From contig NZ_PVBT01000007.1 in assembly GCF_002980555.1 (NCBI RefSeq), forward strand, positions 265,920-329,919: a stretch of 64,000 nucleotides of DNA, read 5' to 3'. Shown one piece after another: positions 1-9,022 of this stretch; the stretch's first letter is position 1; each line of letters begins with the position of its first letter. Under the pieces are notes generated by a model. The model had not been told where the DNA came from. It saw only the letters and a list, made by a program, of their open reading frames with translations, and made no database searches. This DNA is from Phyllobacterium myrsinacearum. GTDB taxonomy: Bacteria > Pseudomonadota > Alphaproteobacteria > Rhizobiales > Rhizobiaceae. The position numbers were made by a program, and so were the translations under genes.

Positions 1-25
1 ACCTAACCTCGATTATTTCAAATGA
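1..25 (+). CDS. VapB-like antitoxin, 3' end only (partial)
   Basis: The first bases read in frame 2 as the tail ...PNLDYFK followed by TGA at 23-25. That stop overlaps the ATG of the toxin gene at 22 in an ATGA arrangement, typical of an antitoxin gene translationally coupled to its toxin. Only the last seven codons are in the window, so the DNA-binding class (AbrB/MazE, Phd or RHH) cannot be seen. The identity rests on position alone. Confidence 0.5.
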
Positions 26-414
26 AATTCCTGCTTGATACCAATGCAATCATTGCTTTGTTGAAAGGCAATGAGCGGCTGCACAGCCAACTGCGCCGAC
101 ATCAGCCACAGGACTTTGCAATTTCGGCCATTGTCGCCCATGAACTATTTTACGGAGCCTACAAATCGCAGCGCGCCGTTCACAATCTCGGTCTTGTTGA
201 AAGCTTGCAATTCCAAACACTTGAGTTTGACTTGGACGACGCCAGACATGCGGGCGAGTTGCGGGCGAAGCTTGCACGCTCGGGCAATCCCATCGGTCCT
301 TACGATGTTTTGGTCGCAGGGCAGGCCCTCGCGCGGTCCCTGACCCTCATCACACGCAATGTTCGCGAATTTCAGAGAGTCGAGAGACTTAACGTTGAAA
401 ACTGGGAAGACTAA
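22..414 (+). CDS. vapC: VapC-type PIN-domain ribonuclease toxin
   Basis: A 130-residue PIN-domain protein, the usual VapC length. The family is a Mg-dependent RNase that cuts tRNA or rRNA when released from its antitoxin. The acidic metal-binding positions are visible: Asp6 in the N-terminal LLDTNAII motif, Glu41 in AHELFYGAY and Asp94 in GPYDVLVAG. It overlaps the stop codon of an upstream gene by ATGA, which fits an antitoxin-toxin operon. The start of the gene is more A/T-rich than the flanking housekeeping genes, consistent with horizontal acquisition. The target RNA cannot be inferred. Confidence 0.88.
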   Translation: MKFLLDTNAIIALLKGNERLHSQLRRHQPQDFAISAIVAHELFYGAYKSQRAVHNLGLVESLQFQTLEFDLDDARHAGELRAKLARSGNPIGPYDVLVAGQALARSLTLITRNVREFQRVERLNVENWED

Positions 415-423
415 AAACTCAAT

Positions 424-1287
424 CTACTCACCATCGCCCTGGCTGCTGCGGAATGTCGTATCCGCCGGGTAGACGCCGAGAATCCGCACCTCCTTGGAGA
501 AGAACTCGAGTTCCTCCAGGGCATGGGCGACATTCTTGTCATCCGGATGCCCTTCAATATCAGCGTAAAACTGTGTCGCCGTGAATTTGCCGTCGATCTG
601 ATAGCTTTCCAGCTTGGTCATGTTGACGCCATTGGTGGCAAAGCCGCCCATCGCCTTGTAGAGCGCCGCCGGAACGTTGCGCACGCGAAAAACGAAGGTC
701 GTCATCATGAGTTCGTCAGACGTGCGCGGCGCCCACTTTTTCGTCTTGTTCAGAACGACGAAGCGCGTGACGTTGTTTTCCGTATCCTCGACATCCTCTT
801 CCAAGATATCGAGACCATAGAGACTGGAGGCGAGCCGCGGCGCCAGCGCCGCCATCGTCCTGTCCTTGACATCGGAGACGAGCCGCGCGGCACCCGCCGT
901 ATCCCCGGCAATGACCGGCTTCCAGCCATTCTTGCGGATATATTTGCGGCATTGGCCCAGTGCATGGATATGGCTGTGAACCGTGACGATCTCGCTGCGC
1001 TTGGTGCCCGGAAGAACCATCAGCTGGAAATGGATCGGCAGAAAATATTCGCCGACAATGTGCAGGCGCGATTCCGGCAAGAGGTGGTGGATATCCGCCA
1101 CGCGTCCGGCGATGGTGTTCTCGATCGGGATCATCGCAAGATCAGCCGCCCCGCTTTCAACCGCGTTGAACGCATCCTCAAAGGTCGGGCATGGCAACGG
1201 CTCCATGTGCGGAAACATGTTCCGGCATGCGGTGTCGGAATTGGCACCCGGTTCGCCTTGAAAGGAGATGCGGTTGGTCTTGGCCAT
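424..1287 (-). CDS. pheA: prephenate dehydratase
   Basis: About 287 residues, converting prephenate to phenylpyruvate in phenylalanine synthesis, in the cytoplasm. The N-terminal catalytic part begins with ISFQGEPGANSD and contains the type-2 periplasmic-binding-fold segments (AMIPIENTIAGRV). The C-terminal ACT domain, around residues 195-270, carries the phenylalanine-sensing KLESYQ segment, so feedback inhibition is expected. No chorismate mutase domain is fused, as in other rhizobia. ATG 1287 is preferred over the longer TTG at 1293 because it follows AAAGGG and starts two bases after the kdsB stop. Co-transcription with kdsB is likely. Confidence 0.95.
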   Translation of the reverse strand: MAKTNRISFQGEPGANSDTACRNMFPHMEPLPCPTFEDAFNAVESGAADLAMIPIENTIAGRVADIHHLLPESRLHIVGEYFLPIHFQLMVLPGTKRSEIVTVHSHIHALGQCRKYIRKNGWKPVIAGDTAGAARLVSDVKDRTMAALAPRLASSLYGLDILEEDVEDTENNVTRFVVLNKTKKWAPRTSDELMMTTFVFRVRNVPAALYKAMGGFATNGVNMTKLESYQIDGKFTATQFYADIEGHPDDKNVAHALEELEFFSKEVRILGVYPADTTFRSSQGDGE

Positions 1288-1289
1288 AA

Positions 1290-2030
1290 TCAATTGCCCT
1301 TTATTGAAGTAAGAATGTCACGTGCCCGCTCAAGATCTTCTCGGGTATCAACACCCAGCGGCACCGAATCAACGATCTCGACATCGATGCGCATGCCGGC
1401 TTCCAGCGCGCGCAGCTGTTCCAGCCGTTCGCGCTGTTCGAGCGGCGACGGGCCAAGTCTGACGAATCGCTCCAGCGCGGCGCGGCGATAGGCATATAGA
1501 CCGATGTGGTGGTAGAGCGGGCCATTGCCATAGGGAGCTGTCGCACGCGTAAAGTAGAGCGCGCGCATTTTCCCGGTGCCGATGCCCGAGCCGACGATCT
1601 TGACCACGTTCGGATTGGTCTTTTCATCGTCCCTGGTGATCTCGACACACAATGTAGCGATATCGGCCGGGCCTTCGCGCAGCGGCAGAAGCGCGCGTTT
1701 GACCAATTCCGGATCAATGGTCGGCAGGTCGCCCTGGACATTGACGATGGCATCGACAGTGCCTTCCGGATCGAGCGCCAGCAAGGCTTCGTAGATGCGG
1801 TCCGAACCCGATTCATGGTCACTGCGCGTCATGACGGCTTCAAGTCCGTGCAACTCGACCGCCGCCTTCACTTCGGCGCTATCGGTGGCAACAACGGCAC
1901 GGCCGAGACCGGCCGCCAGGGCCCGTTCAGCCACATGCACGATCATCGGCTTGCCGGCAATATCGGCCAATGGCTTGCCGGGGAGGCGCGTGGAGGCCAT
2001 GCGGGCGGGAATCAGGGTCAATATTTTCAT
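1290..2030 (-). CDS. kdsB: 3-deoxy-manno-octulosonate cytidylyltransferase
   Basis: About 246 residues. It activates Kdo as CMP-Kdo for lipopolysaccharide inner core synthesis in the cytoplasm. The N-terminal nucleotidyltransferase signature [18 protein letters not shown], the ATDS segment and the [11 protein letters not shown] motif (Mg/CTP site) are all present. ATG 2030 gives the family-typical N-terminus [11 protein letters not shown]; a GTG four codons upstream is the alternative. It is immediately followed by pheA with almost no spacer and is divergent from cycM. Confidence 0.95.
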   Translation of the reverse strand: MKILTLIPARMASTRLPGKPLADIAGKPMIVHVAERALAAGLGRAVVATDSAEVKAAVELHGLEAVMTRSDHESGSDRIYEALLALDPEGTVDAIVNVQGDLPTIDPELVKRALLPLREGPADIATLCVEITRDDEKTNPNVVKIVGSGIGTGKMRALYFTRATAPYGNGPLYHHIGLYAYRRAALERFVRLGPSPLEQRERLEQLRALEAGMRIDVEIVDSVPLGVDTREDLERARDILTSIKGN

Positions 2031-2207
2031 CGTCACAAGCACCCTACGGTGTCAAAAAGTCTCAGGCAGAACTGCCCTTATATGTGTTGCAAGTCTTGAG
2101 CAAAAGACCTAGTTTCCGCGCGATCACGAGGGGACTCTCGTCAAGTAATGCAGCGGTCTGCATTGACCAGATAATGAGAACCTCCGCAAGAGGAGCAATG
2201 ATCGACA

Positions 2208-2846
2208 ATGGATTCGAGCGCATTCAACAAATATGCCATGGCGTTCCTGGCAACAGTTTTCGTTGTCATGACAGCGGGCATCCTTTCGGATTTCGTATTT
2301 GATTCCCGTGCGCCCGAAAAACCCGGCTTTATCATCCAGGCTGCCGAAGCCGGCGGGGAAGGTGAAGCTGGCGCGCCAGCCGCAGCGGCTGCGGCTGTAC
2401 CGATCGCGACCCTGCTCGCATCGGCGGATGCAACACGCGGCGAAGCTATCTTCAAGCGCTGCCAGGCCTGCCACACCGGCGAAAAGGGCGGCGCCAACAA
2501 GGTCGGTCCGAACCTGTGGGACATCGTTGACCGTCCTATCGCCACACATGAAGGCTTCAGCTATTCCGGCGCCATCAAGGATTTCTCCAAGGGCGGCAAG
2601 GAACTCTGGACGTTCGATCACCTCAATCACTTCCTGACATCGCCCAAGGGCTATATCAAAGGCACGGCCATGGGCTTTGCCGGTGACAAGAAGGACAATG
2701 AGCGCGCGGACCTGATCGCTTATCTGCGCACGCTTTCCGACAGCCCCAAGCCGCTTCCCGCTGCTGACGCAGCCCCTGCCGCCGGCGACAAGCCCGCGGA
2801 TGCGGCTAAGCCTGCCGATGGTGCAGCGCCCGCACCGACCAAGTAA
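2208..2846 (+). CDS. cycM: membrane-anchored cytochrome c (CycM-like)
   Basis: A 212-residue class I c-type cytochrome. An uncleaved N-terminal membrane segment (about residues 9-27) should anchor it in the inner membrane with the heme domain in the periplasm. The heme motif CQACH is at 85-89 and the likely axial Met is in GTAMGF at about 155. The C-terminal 30 residues are a low-complexity Ala/Pro/Asp/Lys tail. The family (CycM, cytochrome c552) carries electrons between the bc1 complex and aa3 oxidase. It is a single gene, divergent from kdsB and followed by a clear terminator. Confidence 0.9.
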   Translation: MDSSAFNKYAMAFLATVFVVMTAGILSDFVFDSRAPEKPGFIIQAAEAGGEGEAGAPAAAAAAVPIATLLASADATRGEAIFKRCQACHTGEKGGANKVGPNLWDIVDRPIATHEGFSYSGAIKDFSKGGKELWTFDHLNHFLTSPKGYIKGTAMGFAGDKKDNERADLIAYLRTLSDSPKPLPAADAAPAAGDKPADAAKPADGAAPAPTK

Positions 2847-2871
2847 GCTCGGTTGCCCATTCCCAGAAAAG

Positions 2872-2895
2872 GCCGGGCCCAGTGCCCGGCTTTTT
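2872..2895 (+). terminator. intrinsic terminator of cycM
   Basis: A perfect 7-bp stem GCCGGGC (2872-2878) / GCCCGGC (2884-2890) with a 5-nt loop is followed directly by five T residues. It separates cycM from the yej operon. Confidence 0.9.
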
Positions 2896-2994
2896 CGTAT
2901 CGGCATCAAGACTGCGTGTTTTTTTGCCGAAGGCCTGTTCTCCGCCGCATTTTCTCTTAGACTGCCCAAAAAAGAGAAACCGTGGAGACCTGAT

Positions 2995-4878
2995 TTGCAC
3001 TTCCGCCCGTTCCTGACCAGCCTCGCCCTCCTTGCCATGACAGCCGCGATCCCCCTATCGAACGCACGGGCTGCGGAAACAGAGTGGCGGACGGCGGTCA
3101 GCGCTCTGGGCAAGCCGAAATACGGGCCGGACTTCAAGCATTTTGATTTTGTAAATCCCGATGCGCCGAAAGGCGGAACGCTGAATCAAATCGCTCAGGG
3201 TTCATTTGACAGTCTCAATCCCTTTGTTGTTCAGGGAACATCGGCAGCAGGGCTTCCCGGCGGAACTATCCTGGGCGGATACCTCTACGATACACTTCTC
3301 AGCCGTGCGCTTGACGAACCAGCAACAAATTACGGACTTCTCGCAGAAGCGGTTGCTTACCCCGATGATTTTTCCTGGGTGAAATTCCGTCTCAACCCGG
3401 CTGCAAAATGGCATGATGGGCTGCCCATCACCGTCGATGATGTCATCTGGTCGTTCGACACTCTGAAGGCGCAGAGCCCGATTTACAACAAGTATTATCA
3501 TGACGTGACAAAGGCCGAGAAGACCGGGGACCGAGAGGTTACCTTCACGTTTGCGGGCGGCGGCAACCGTGAATTGCCCGGCATCGTCGGCGAGTTTCCC
3601 GTGTTGCCAAAACACTGGTGGGAAAGCACCGATCAATCCGGCAAGCCACGTGACATCACAAAGCCCACGACGGAAATCCCTCTGGGCTCAGCGGCTTATA
3701 AAATCGAAAGCGTCGACTTCGGCAAAACCATCGTATGGAGCCGGGTGCCCGATTACTGGGGCAAGGATCTTCCCACCAATGTCGGGCGCAACAATTTCGA
3801 TCGTATTCGCTATGAATATTTCCGCGACGCAAACGCCATGTGGGAAGCCTTCAAAAAGGGCGGATTCCAGGATTACCGCGGCGAACCGAGTATTGGCCGC
3901 TGGATGCGCGGCTACGACTTCCCGGCATTCACCAGAGGGGATGTCATCAAGGCCGTGTATCCTCAGCGCTCGTCTGGCCGCATGCAAGGATTTCTCCTGA
4001 ATACGCGTCGCGACAAGTTCAAGGATATTAAGGTACGCGAAGCCTTGAACTTTGCCTTTGATTTTGAATCCATGAGCAAAAATGTATTTTTCGGTCAATA
4101 CAAGCGCATAGACAGCTATTTCTCCGGCACGGAGCTGGCATCAAGCGGCCTCCCGACAGGCAAAGAACTGGAGATACTTCAGGCGGTCAAAGGTAAGGTA
4201 CCGGAAGGGGTTTTCAATGAGGCGTTCAAGAACCCGGTTTCTGACACGCCGCAGGCACAACGCGACAATCTACGCAAGGCCGCCTCGCTATTGCGGGAAG
4301 CTGGTTATGATCAGAAAAATGGAAAGCTCATCAATACAGCGACTGGCCAACCCCTAACCATCGAATTTCTGGCGGATGATCCGGGCGACGAACGGACGAT
4401 CGGACCCTTCATGACCAATCTGCGCAAACTTGGCATAGACGCGCAGATACGTGCTGTCGATGCAGCCCAATATGCGGCCAGGGTCAATGATTATGATTAT
4501 GACGTAATGGCGATCGCCGGAATCGGACAAACTCTGTCGCCGGGGAACGAGCAGCGCGATTTCTGGGGATCCAGTACCGCCGATATGCCTGGCGGACGCA
4601 ATTATATGGGTATCAAAAATCCGGCCATAGACACGCTGATCGACAGGGTGATCTTTGCCAAGGATCGCGAGGAGCTTGTGGCAGCAACCCATGCGCTCGA
4701 CCGGGTTCTGCTGTGGAACTACTATGTTGTTCCGCAGTGGTACGATGACAAGGTCAAGGTTGCCTATTGGAACAAGTTTGGGATGCCTGAGAAGCAGCCG
4801 GATTATATTGGCATCGATCCGTTCTCCTGGTGGATCGATCCTGCCAAGGAACAGGCCCTGAAGGCGCGGGCTCAATGA
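2995..4878 (+). CDS. yejA: peptide ABC transporter substrate-binding protein (family 5), first YejA copy
   Basis: A family-5 extracellular solute-binding protein of about 627 residues. It binds oligopeptides in the periplasm and delivers them to YejBEF. TTG at 2995 is chosen as start: it follows GGAGACC and gives a clean Sec signal peptide ending near SNARA|AETEW. The much longer upstream reading would run through the cycM terminator. The SBP_bac_5 core is recognisable by NPDAPKGGTLNQ, RLNPAAKWHDGLPITVDDV and the C-terminal half. YejABEF imports microcin C in E. coli and contributes to antimicrobial peptide tolerance in rhizobia and Brucella. Its stop codon overlaps the start of the second copy (ATGA). 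Confidence 0.9.
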   Translation: MHFRPFLTSLALLAMTAAIPLSNARAAETEWRTAVSALGKPKYGPDFKHFDFVNPDAPKGGTLNQIAQGSFDSLNPFVVQGTSAAGLPGGTILGGYLYDTLLSRALDEPATNYGLLAEAVAYPDDFSWVKFRLNPAAKWHDGLPITVDDVIWSFDTLKAQSPIYNKYYHDVTKAEKTGDREVTFTFAGGGNRELPGIVGEFPVLPKHWWESTDQSGKPRDITKPTTEIPLGSAAYKIESVDFGKTIVWSRVPDYWGKDLPTNVGRNNFDRIRYEYFRDANAMWEAFKKGGFQDYRGEPSIGRWMRGYDFPAFTRGDVIKAVYPQRSSGRMQGFLLNTRRDKFKDIKVREALNFAFDFESMSKNVFFGQYKRIDSYFSGTELASSGLPTGKELEILQAVKGKVPEGVFNEAFKNPVSDTPQAQRDNLRKAASLLREAGYDQKNGKLINTATGQPLTIEFLADDPGDERTIGPFMTNLRKLGIDAQIRAVDAAQYAARVNDYDYDVMAIAGIGQTLSPGNEQRDFWGSSTADMPGGRNYMGIKNPAIDTLIDRVIFAKDREELVAATHALDRVLLWNYYVVPQWYDDKVKVAYWNKFGMPEKQPDYIGIDPFSWWIDPAKEQALKARAQ

Positions 4879-6752
4879 TCAAAGTTCATCTGAACCGCCG
4901 TAGTCTGCTGAAATACTCCGGCGCGGCGGCTTTGTCCGCCCTTGCTCCGCATTTGGCATTGGCGGAGGTGAAAACGGATGTGCCGCTGCATGGCCTTTCC
5001 GCCTTTGGCGACCTCAAATATCCCAAGGATTTCACGCATTTCGATTACACCAATCCCGATGCACCGAAAGGCGGAACGTTCTGCTTCTCGCCGTCCATAT
5101 GGATACTCAACCAATCGCCTCAAACGTTCAACACGCTGAACGGTTTCAGCGCGCGCGGCGATGCGCCGCCGCGTGTGGAACTGTGTTTCGATTCCCTGAT
5201 GACATCGGCGCTGGACGAGCCCGATTCGATCTATGGCCTGGTTGCCGAAAGCGTTACGGTTTCCCCGGACAAACGGACATTCACATTCAAAATGCGCCCG
5301 CAAGCGCGTTTTCATGACGGCTCCCCTCTCACCGCCCATGACGCCGTGTTCAGTTACGAGACGCTCAAGGCAAAGGGGCATCCCGATCTCGTGGTGATGA
5401 TGGCGGAACTCAAGGAAATTGCCGCTGTGGATGACCACACGGTGCGCCTGACCTTTTCCGGCAATCATTCCGACCGGGCCATTCTCGACATAGCGGCGGG
5501 AATACCGATCTTTTCCAAGGCGTGGTATGCCACGCGGGATTTCGATGCATCGACGCTGGAGGCGCCACTCGGTTCCGGTGCCTATCGTGCGGGTATCATC
5601 CTCCCCGGCCAAACAATCGAATACGAACGTGTTGCCGATTACTGGGCGAAGGATTTGCCCGTGCAGCGCGGCTCCAACCATTTCGACCGCATCCGCATCG
5701 AGTTCTTTCGCGACCGGCAACCCGATTTCGAATCCTTCAAGAAGGGCGATATTTACTGGCGCTCCGAATCCGTGGCCAAGACATGGGCGACCGAATACAA
5801 TTTCCCTGCCATACAGCAGAAGCGCGTCGTCAAACGCGAGTTCTCCAGCGAAAAGCGGCCGATGATGCAGGCCTGGGCGCTGAACCAGCGCCGGGAACAG
5901 TTCCGCGACCCGCGGGTGCGCGAAGCCATCGCCCTGTGCTTTGATTTCGAGTGGACCAGCAAGAACCTGTTCTACGATGTCTACAAACGCTCGCAGTCAC
6001 TGTTTGAGAAATCCGACTTCCGCGCCGAAGGCAAACCTTCCGCCGAAGAACTGGCCATTATCGAACCGCTGCGCGACAGGCTGCCGCCGGAGATTTTCGG
6101 TGATGCGGTTCTGCAACCCGCATCGGACGGTTCGGGGCGCGACAGAAACAACCTGCGCCGCGCGGTCGAACTGATCACTGCAGCGGGGTATACGCGCCAG
6201 AATGGCAAATTCGCCGATCGCAGCGGCAAACCCCTCAACGTGGAAATGCTGATCCAGGCGGAAGTCTTCACCCGTTCAGCGACACCTTTCATCAACAATC
6301 TGAACGCCATCGGTATCAATGCCACTTTGCGCCTGGTCGATCCGGCCCAGTATCAAGTCAGGCTGCAGGCCTTCGATTTCGATATGATGGGAGCGGCCTA
6401 TTCGCTTGGTTCCACACCGACGCAGGAAAGCCTGCAGGCCATGTTCGGCTCCAAATCGGCTGCTTTGCCCGGGTCCACCAATTTCGCTGGTGTTGCGGAT
6501 CCGGTGATCGATGCGCTGATCCAGAAAGTCGGCGACGTGAGGTCACGCGCTGAACTGGTCACGATTATGCGTGTTCTGGATCGACTCTTGCGTATAAGGC
6601 GCGACTGGATTCCAAATTGGTACAGTGCGAATCACCTCATCGCCTATTGGGACATGTTCGGCTTCAAGGAGCCCAAACCCGATTACGGCTTTCCGGTTGA
6701 AACGCTCTGGTGGCTTGACGAAACAAAGGCGAAGGCAATTGGCAAGATTTAA
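4875..6752 (+). CDS. yejA: peptide ABC transporter substrate-binding protein (family 5), second YejA copy
   Basis: About 625 residues and clearly paralogous to the gene before it (shared NPDAPKGGT, RFHDGSPLTAHDAVFSYETL and central segments). ATG 4875 overlaps the previous stop by ATGA. The N-terminus carries NRRSLLKY followed by a mild hydrophobic stretch ending in LALA, which matches a twin-arginine (Tat) signal, whereas the first copy has an ordinary Sec signal. Tandem yejA genes before yejBEF are common in rhizobia. The two binding proteins probably share one permease and differ in ligand or export route, which is inference. Confidence 0.9.
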   Translation: MIKVHLNRRSLLKYSGAAALSALAPHLALAEVKTDVPLHGLSAFGDLKYPKDFTHFDYTNPDAPKGGTFCFSPSIWILNQSPQTFNTLNGFSARGDAPPRVELCFDSLMTSALDEPDSIYGLVAESVTVSPDKRTFTFKMRPQARFHDGSPLTAHDAVFSYETLKAKGHPDLVVMMAELKEIAAVDDHTVRLTFSGNHSDRAILDIAAGIPIFSKAWYATRDFDASTLEAPLGSGAYRAGIILPGQTIEYERVADYWAKDLPVQRGSNHFDRIRIEFFRDRQPDFESFKKGDIYWRSESVAKTWATEYNFPAIQQKRVVKREFSSEKRPMMQAWALNQRREQFRDPRVREAIALCFDFEWTSKNLFYDVYKRSQSLFEKSDFRAEGKPSAEELAIIEPLRDRLPPEIFGDAVLQPASDGSGRDRNNLRRAVELITAAGYTRQNGKFADRSGKPLNVEMLIQAEVFTRSATPFINNLNAIGINATLRLVDPAQYQVRLQAFDFDMMGAAYSLGSTPTQESLQAMFGSKSAALPGSTNFAGVADPVIDALIQKVGDVRSRAELVTIMRVLDRLLRIRRDWIPNWYSANHLIAYWDMFGFKEPKPDYGFPVETLWWLDETKAKAIGKI

Positions 6753-6779
6753 AATGACATCCCCGGGAGCACCGTCTTA

Positions 6780-7883
6780 ATGGGAGCCTATATTCTACGG
6801 CGTTTGCTCCTGATGATACCGACCCTGTTCGGAGTTCTGCTTGTCTGCTTCGTCATTGTACAGTTCGTTCCCGGCGGCCCGGTCCAGCGCATTATCGGCC
6901 AGCTCACCGGACAGGGCGGCAACGCGCTTGACCGCATCGGCGGTGGCGGCGCCGATTTTGGCCACGGCAACGAATCGCTTGGCCTCGGCACGGCCAATTC
7001 GAAATATCGCGGCGCCCAGGGTCTTGATCCCGCGTTCATAGCCAGCCTCGAAAAGCAGTTCGGGCTGGACAAGCCGCCGCTCGAGCGTTTCCGTATCCTG
7101 GTATGGAACTATCTGCGGTTTGATTTCGGCAACAGCTATTTCCGCGACATCAGCGTGGTGCAGCTCATCAAGGAGAAACTGCCGGTTTCGATATCGCTTG
7201 GCCTATGGATGACACTGATATCCTATGCCATCTCCATCCCGCTCGGCATTCGCAAAGCCATCAAGGACGGTTCTGCCTTTGACGTGTGGACCAGTGCCGT
7301 TGTCGTGGTTGGCTATGCGATACCGGGATTTCTCTTCGGCATCATGCTGATCGTATTTTTTGCCGGCGGCTCATTCTTCGACTGGTTCCCGCTGCGCGGC
7401 TTGACGTCCAACAATTTCGCCGAGCTCTCGTTCTTCGGCAAGGTCGTCGACTATGCCTGGCACATTGCCCTGCCGTTGACGGCCATGCTGCTGTCGGCCT
7501 TCGCCACGACGACCCTTTTGACCAAGAATTCGTTCCTAGATGAAATCCGCAAGCAATATGTCACCACGGCGCGGGCAAAGGGTCTGACCGAGCGCAAAAT
7601 TCTCTATGGGCACGTCTTCCGCAACGCCATGCTCATCGTCATTGCCGGTTTTCCCAGCGCCTTCATTTCAATTTTCTTCACCGGCCAGTTGCTGATCGAG
7701 GCGATTTTCTCGCTCGATGGGCTTGGATTGCTTGGCTATGAATCGATCATCAACCGCGATTATCCGGTGGTGATTGCCACGGTCTATATTTTCGCCCTTG
7801 TCGGCGTCATCGTCAGCCTCCTGTCCGATCTCCTCTACACATGGATCGACCCGCGTATTGATTTCGAGCGGAGGGATGTCTGA
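6780..7883 (+). CDS. yejB: peptide ABC transporter permease YejB
   Basis: A 367-residue inner-membrane permease of the binding-protein-dependent (DppB-like) type. The first membrane segment MGAYILRRLLLMIPTLFGV is typical. The EAA loop with RAKGLTERKILYGHVFRN near residues 270-285 contacts the ATPase. An insertion after the first helix, rich in Gly (about residues 45-80), is a YejB trait. It lies 27 nt after the second yejA and overlaps yejE by one base. Confidence 0.94.
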   Translation: MGAYILRRLLLMIPTLFGVLLVCFVIVQFVPGGPVQRIIGQLTGQGGNALDRIGGGGADFGHGNESLGLGTANSKYRGAQGLDPAFIASLEKQFGLDKPPLERFRILVWNYLRFDFGNSYFRDISVVQLIKEKLPVSISLGLWMTLISYAISIPLGIRKAIKDGSAFDVWTSAVVVVGYAIPGFLFGIMLIVFFAGGSFFDWFPLRGLTSNNFAELSFFGKVVDYAWHIALPLTAMLLSAFATTTLLTKNSFLDEIRKQYVTTARAKGLTERKILYGHVFRNAMLIVIAGFPSAFISIFFTGQLLIEAIFSLDGLGLLGYESIINRDYPVVIATVYIFALVGVIVSLLSDLLYTWIDPRIDFERRDV

Positions 7884-9022
7884 TGACCGATACAAGCATT
7901 GGCACGCAGCCCGTTGCTGTTCGCCGTCCGCGGTTGTCACCGCTCAATGCCCGCCGCTGGCAGAACTTCAAGGCCAACCGCCGCGGCTGGTGGGCCCTGT
8001 GGCTGTTCCTGTTCCTGTTCATTGCTTCGCTGTTCGGCGAATTCATTGCCAATGACCGGCCGATCCTTGTTTCCTACAAGGGCGAGATTCTCTTTCCCGT
8101 TCTCGTTGATTATCCGGAAGAGAAGTTCAACGGCTTTTATGCGGTGACCGATTATCGCGATCCGGTGATCCAGGACGAGATCAACGCCAATGGCTGGGCC
8201 ATCTGGCCGCCGATCCGCTACTCCTACCGCACCGTCAACAACGAGCTTCCCGATACGGCACCGTCAAAACCATTCTGGCTCTATACGCCCGAGGAGCGTT
8301 GTGCCCGCTATCCGCAGGGTGTGAACGACGCCAACTGCACGTTCGGCAACATGAACATTCTGGGCACGGATGATCAGGCGCGCGACGTGTTTGCCCGGGC
8401 GCTTTATGGTTTCCGCATTTCCGTGCTGTTCGGACTGATCCTGACAGCGGCGTCAGCGGTGATCGGGGTGACGGCCGGCGCCATGCAAGGCTATTTCGGC
8501 GGCTGGCTCGATCTTCTGGCGCAACGCTTCATCGAAATCTGGTCCTCAGTGCCAACCCTCTACCTCCTCCTGATCATGGCTTCGATCCTGCCGCCCGGCT
8601 TCTGGATCCTGCTCTCCATCATGCTGCTGTTCTCATGGGTGCATTTTGTCGGCATCGTCCGCGCCGAATTCCTGCGGGCCCGCAATTTCGAGTATGTGAA
8701 TGCCGCCCGGGCGCTCGGCGTCCGTGACCGGACAATCATGTTCCGCCATCTCCTGCCCAACGCCATGGTGACGACGCTCACCTTCCTGCCCTTCATCCTC
8801 AATGGATCGATCACGACGCTCACCTCGCTCGATTTCCTCGGTTTCGGCCTGCCACCGGGCTCCGCCTCGCTGGGCGAGCTTCTGGCGCAAGGCAAGAACA
8901 ACCTGCAGGCCCCATGGCTTGGCCTGACCGGTTTCATCGTCATCTCGCTGATGCTGTCGCTTCTGATCTTTGTCGGCGAAGCGACCCGTGACGCGTTCGA
9001 TCCGCGCAAGGCTTTCAAATGA
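7883..9022 (+). CDS. yejE: peptide ABC transporter permease YejE
   Basis: A 379-residue inner-membrane permease of the DppC type and partner of YejB. One membrane segment near residues 36-52 is followed by a large periplasmic region with the conserved NILGTDDQARDVFARALYG motif, then five further helices. The EAA loop reads AARALGVRDRTIMFRHLLPN. It overlaps yejB by one base and yejF by four, so the whole unit is translationally coupled. Confidence 0.94.
   Translation: MTDTSIGTQPVAVRRPRLSPLNARRWQNFKANRRGWWALWLFLFLFIASLFGEFIANDRPILVSYKGEILFPVLVDYPEEKFNGFYAVTDYRDPVIQDEINANGWAIWPPIRYSYRTVNNELPDTAPSKPFWLYTPEERCARYPQGVNDANCTFGNMNILGTDDQARDVFARALYGFRISVLFGLILTAASAVIGVTAGAMQGYFGGWLDLLAQRFIEIWSSVPTLYLLLIMASILPPGFWILLSIMLLFSWVHFVGIVRAEFLRARNFEYVNAARALGVRDRTIMFRHLLPNAMVTTLTFLPFILNGSITTLTSLDFLGFGLPPGSASLGELLAQGKNNLQAPWLGLTGFIVISLMLSLLIFVGEATRDAFDPRKAFK

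Noticed and set aside
2800-2994. Longer N-terminus for the first yejA
   Set aside because: It would start inside cycM and read through the cycM terminator; TTG 2995 gives a proper signal peptide.
2124-3137. 337-codon open frame on the minus strand
   Set aside because: Antisense to cycM and the start of yejA, crossing the cycM terminator.
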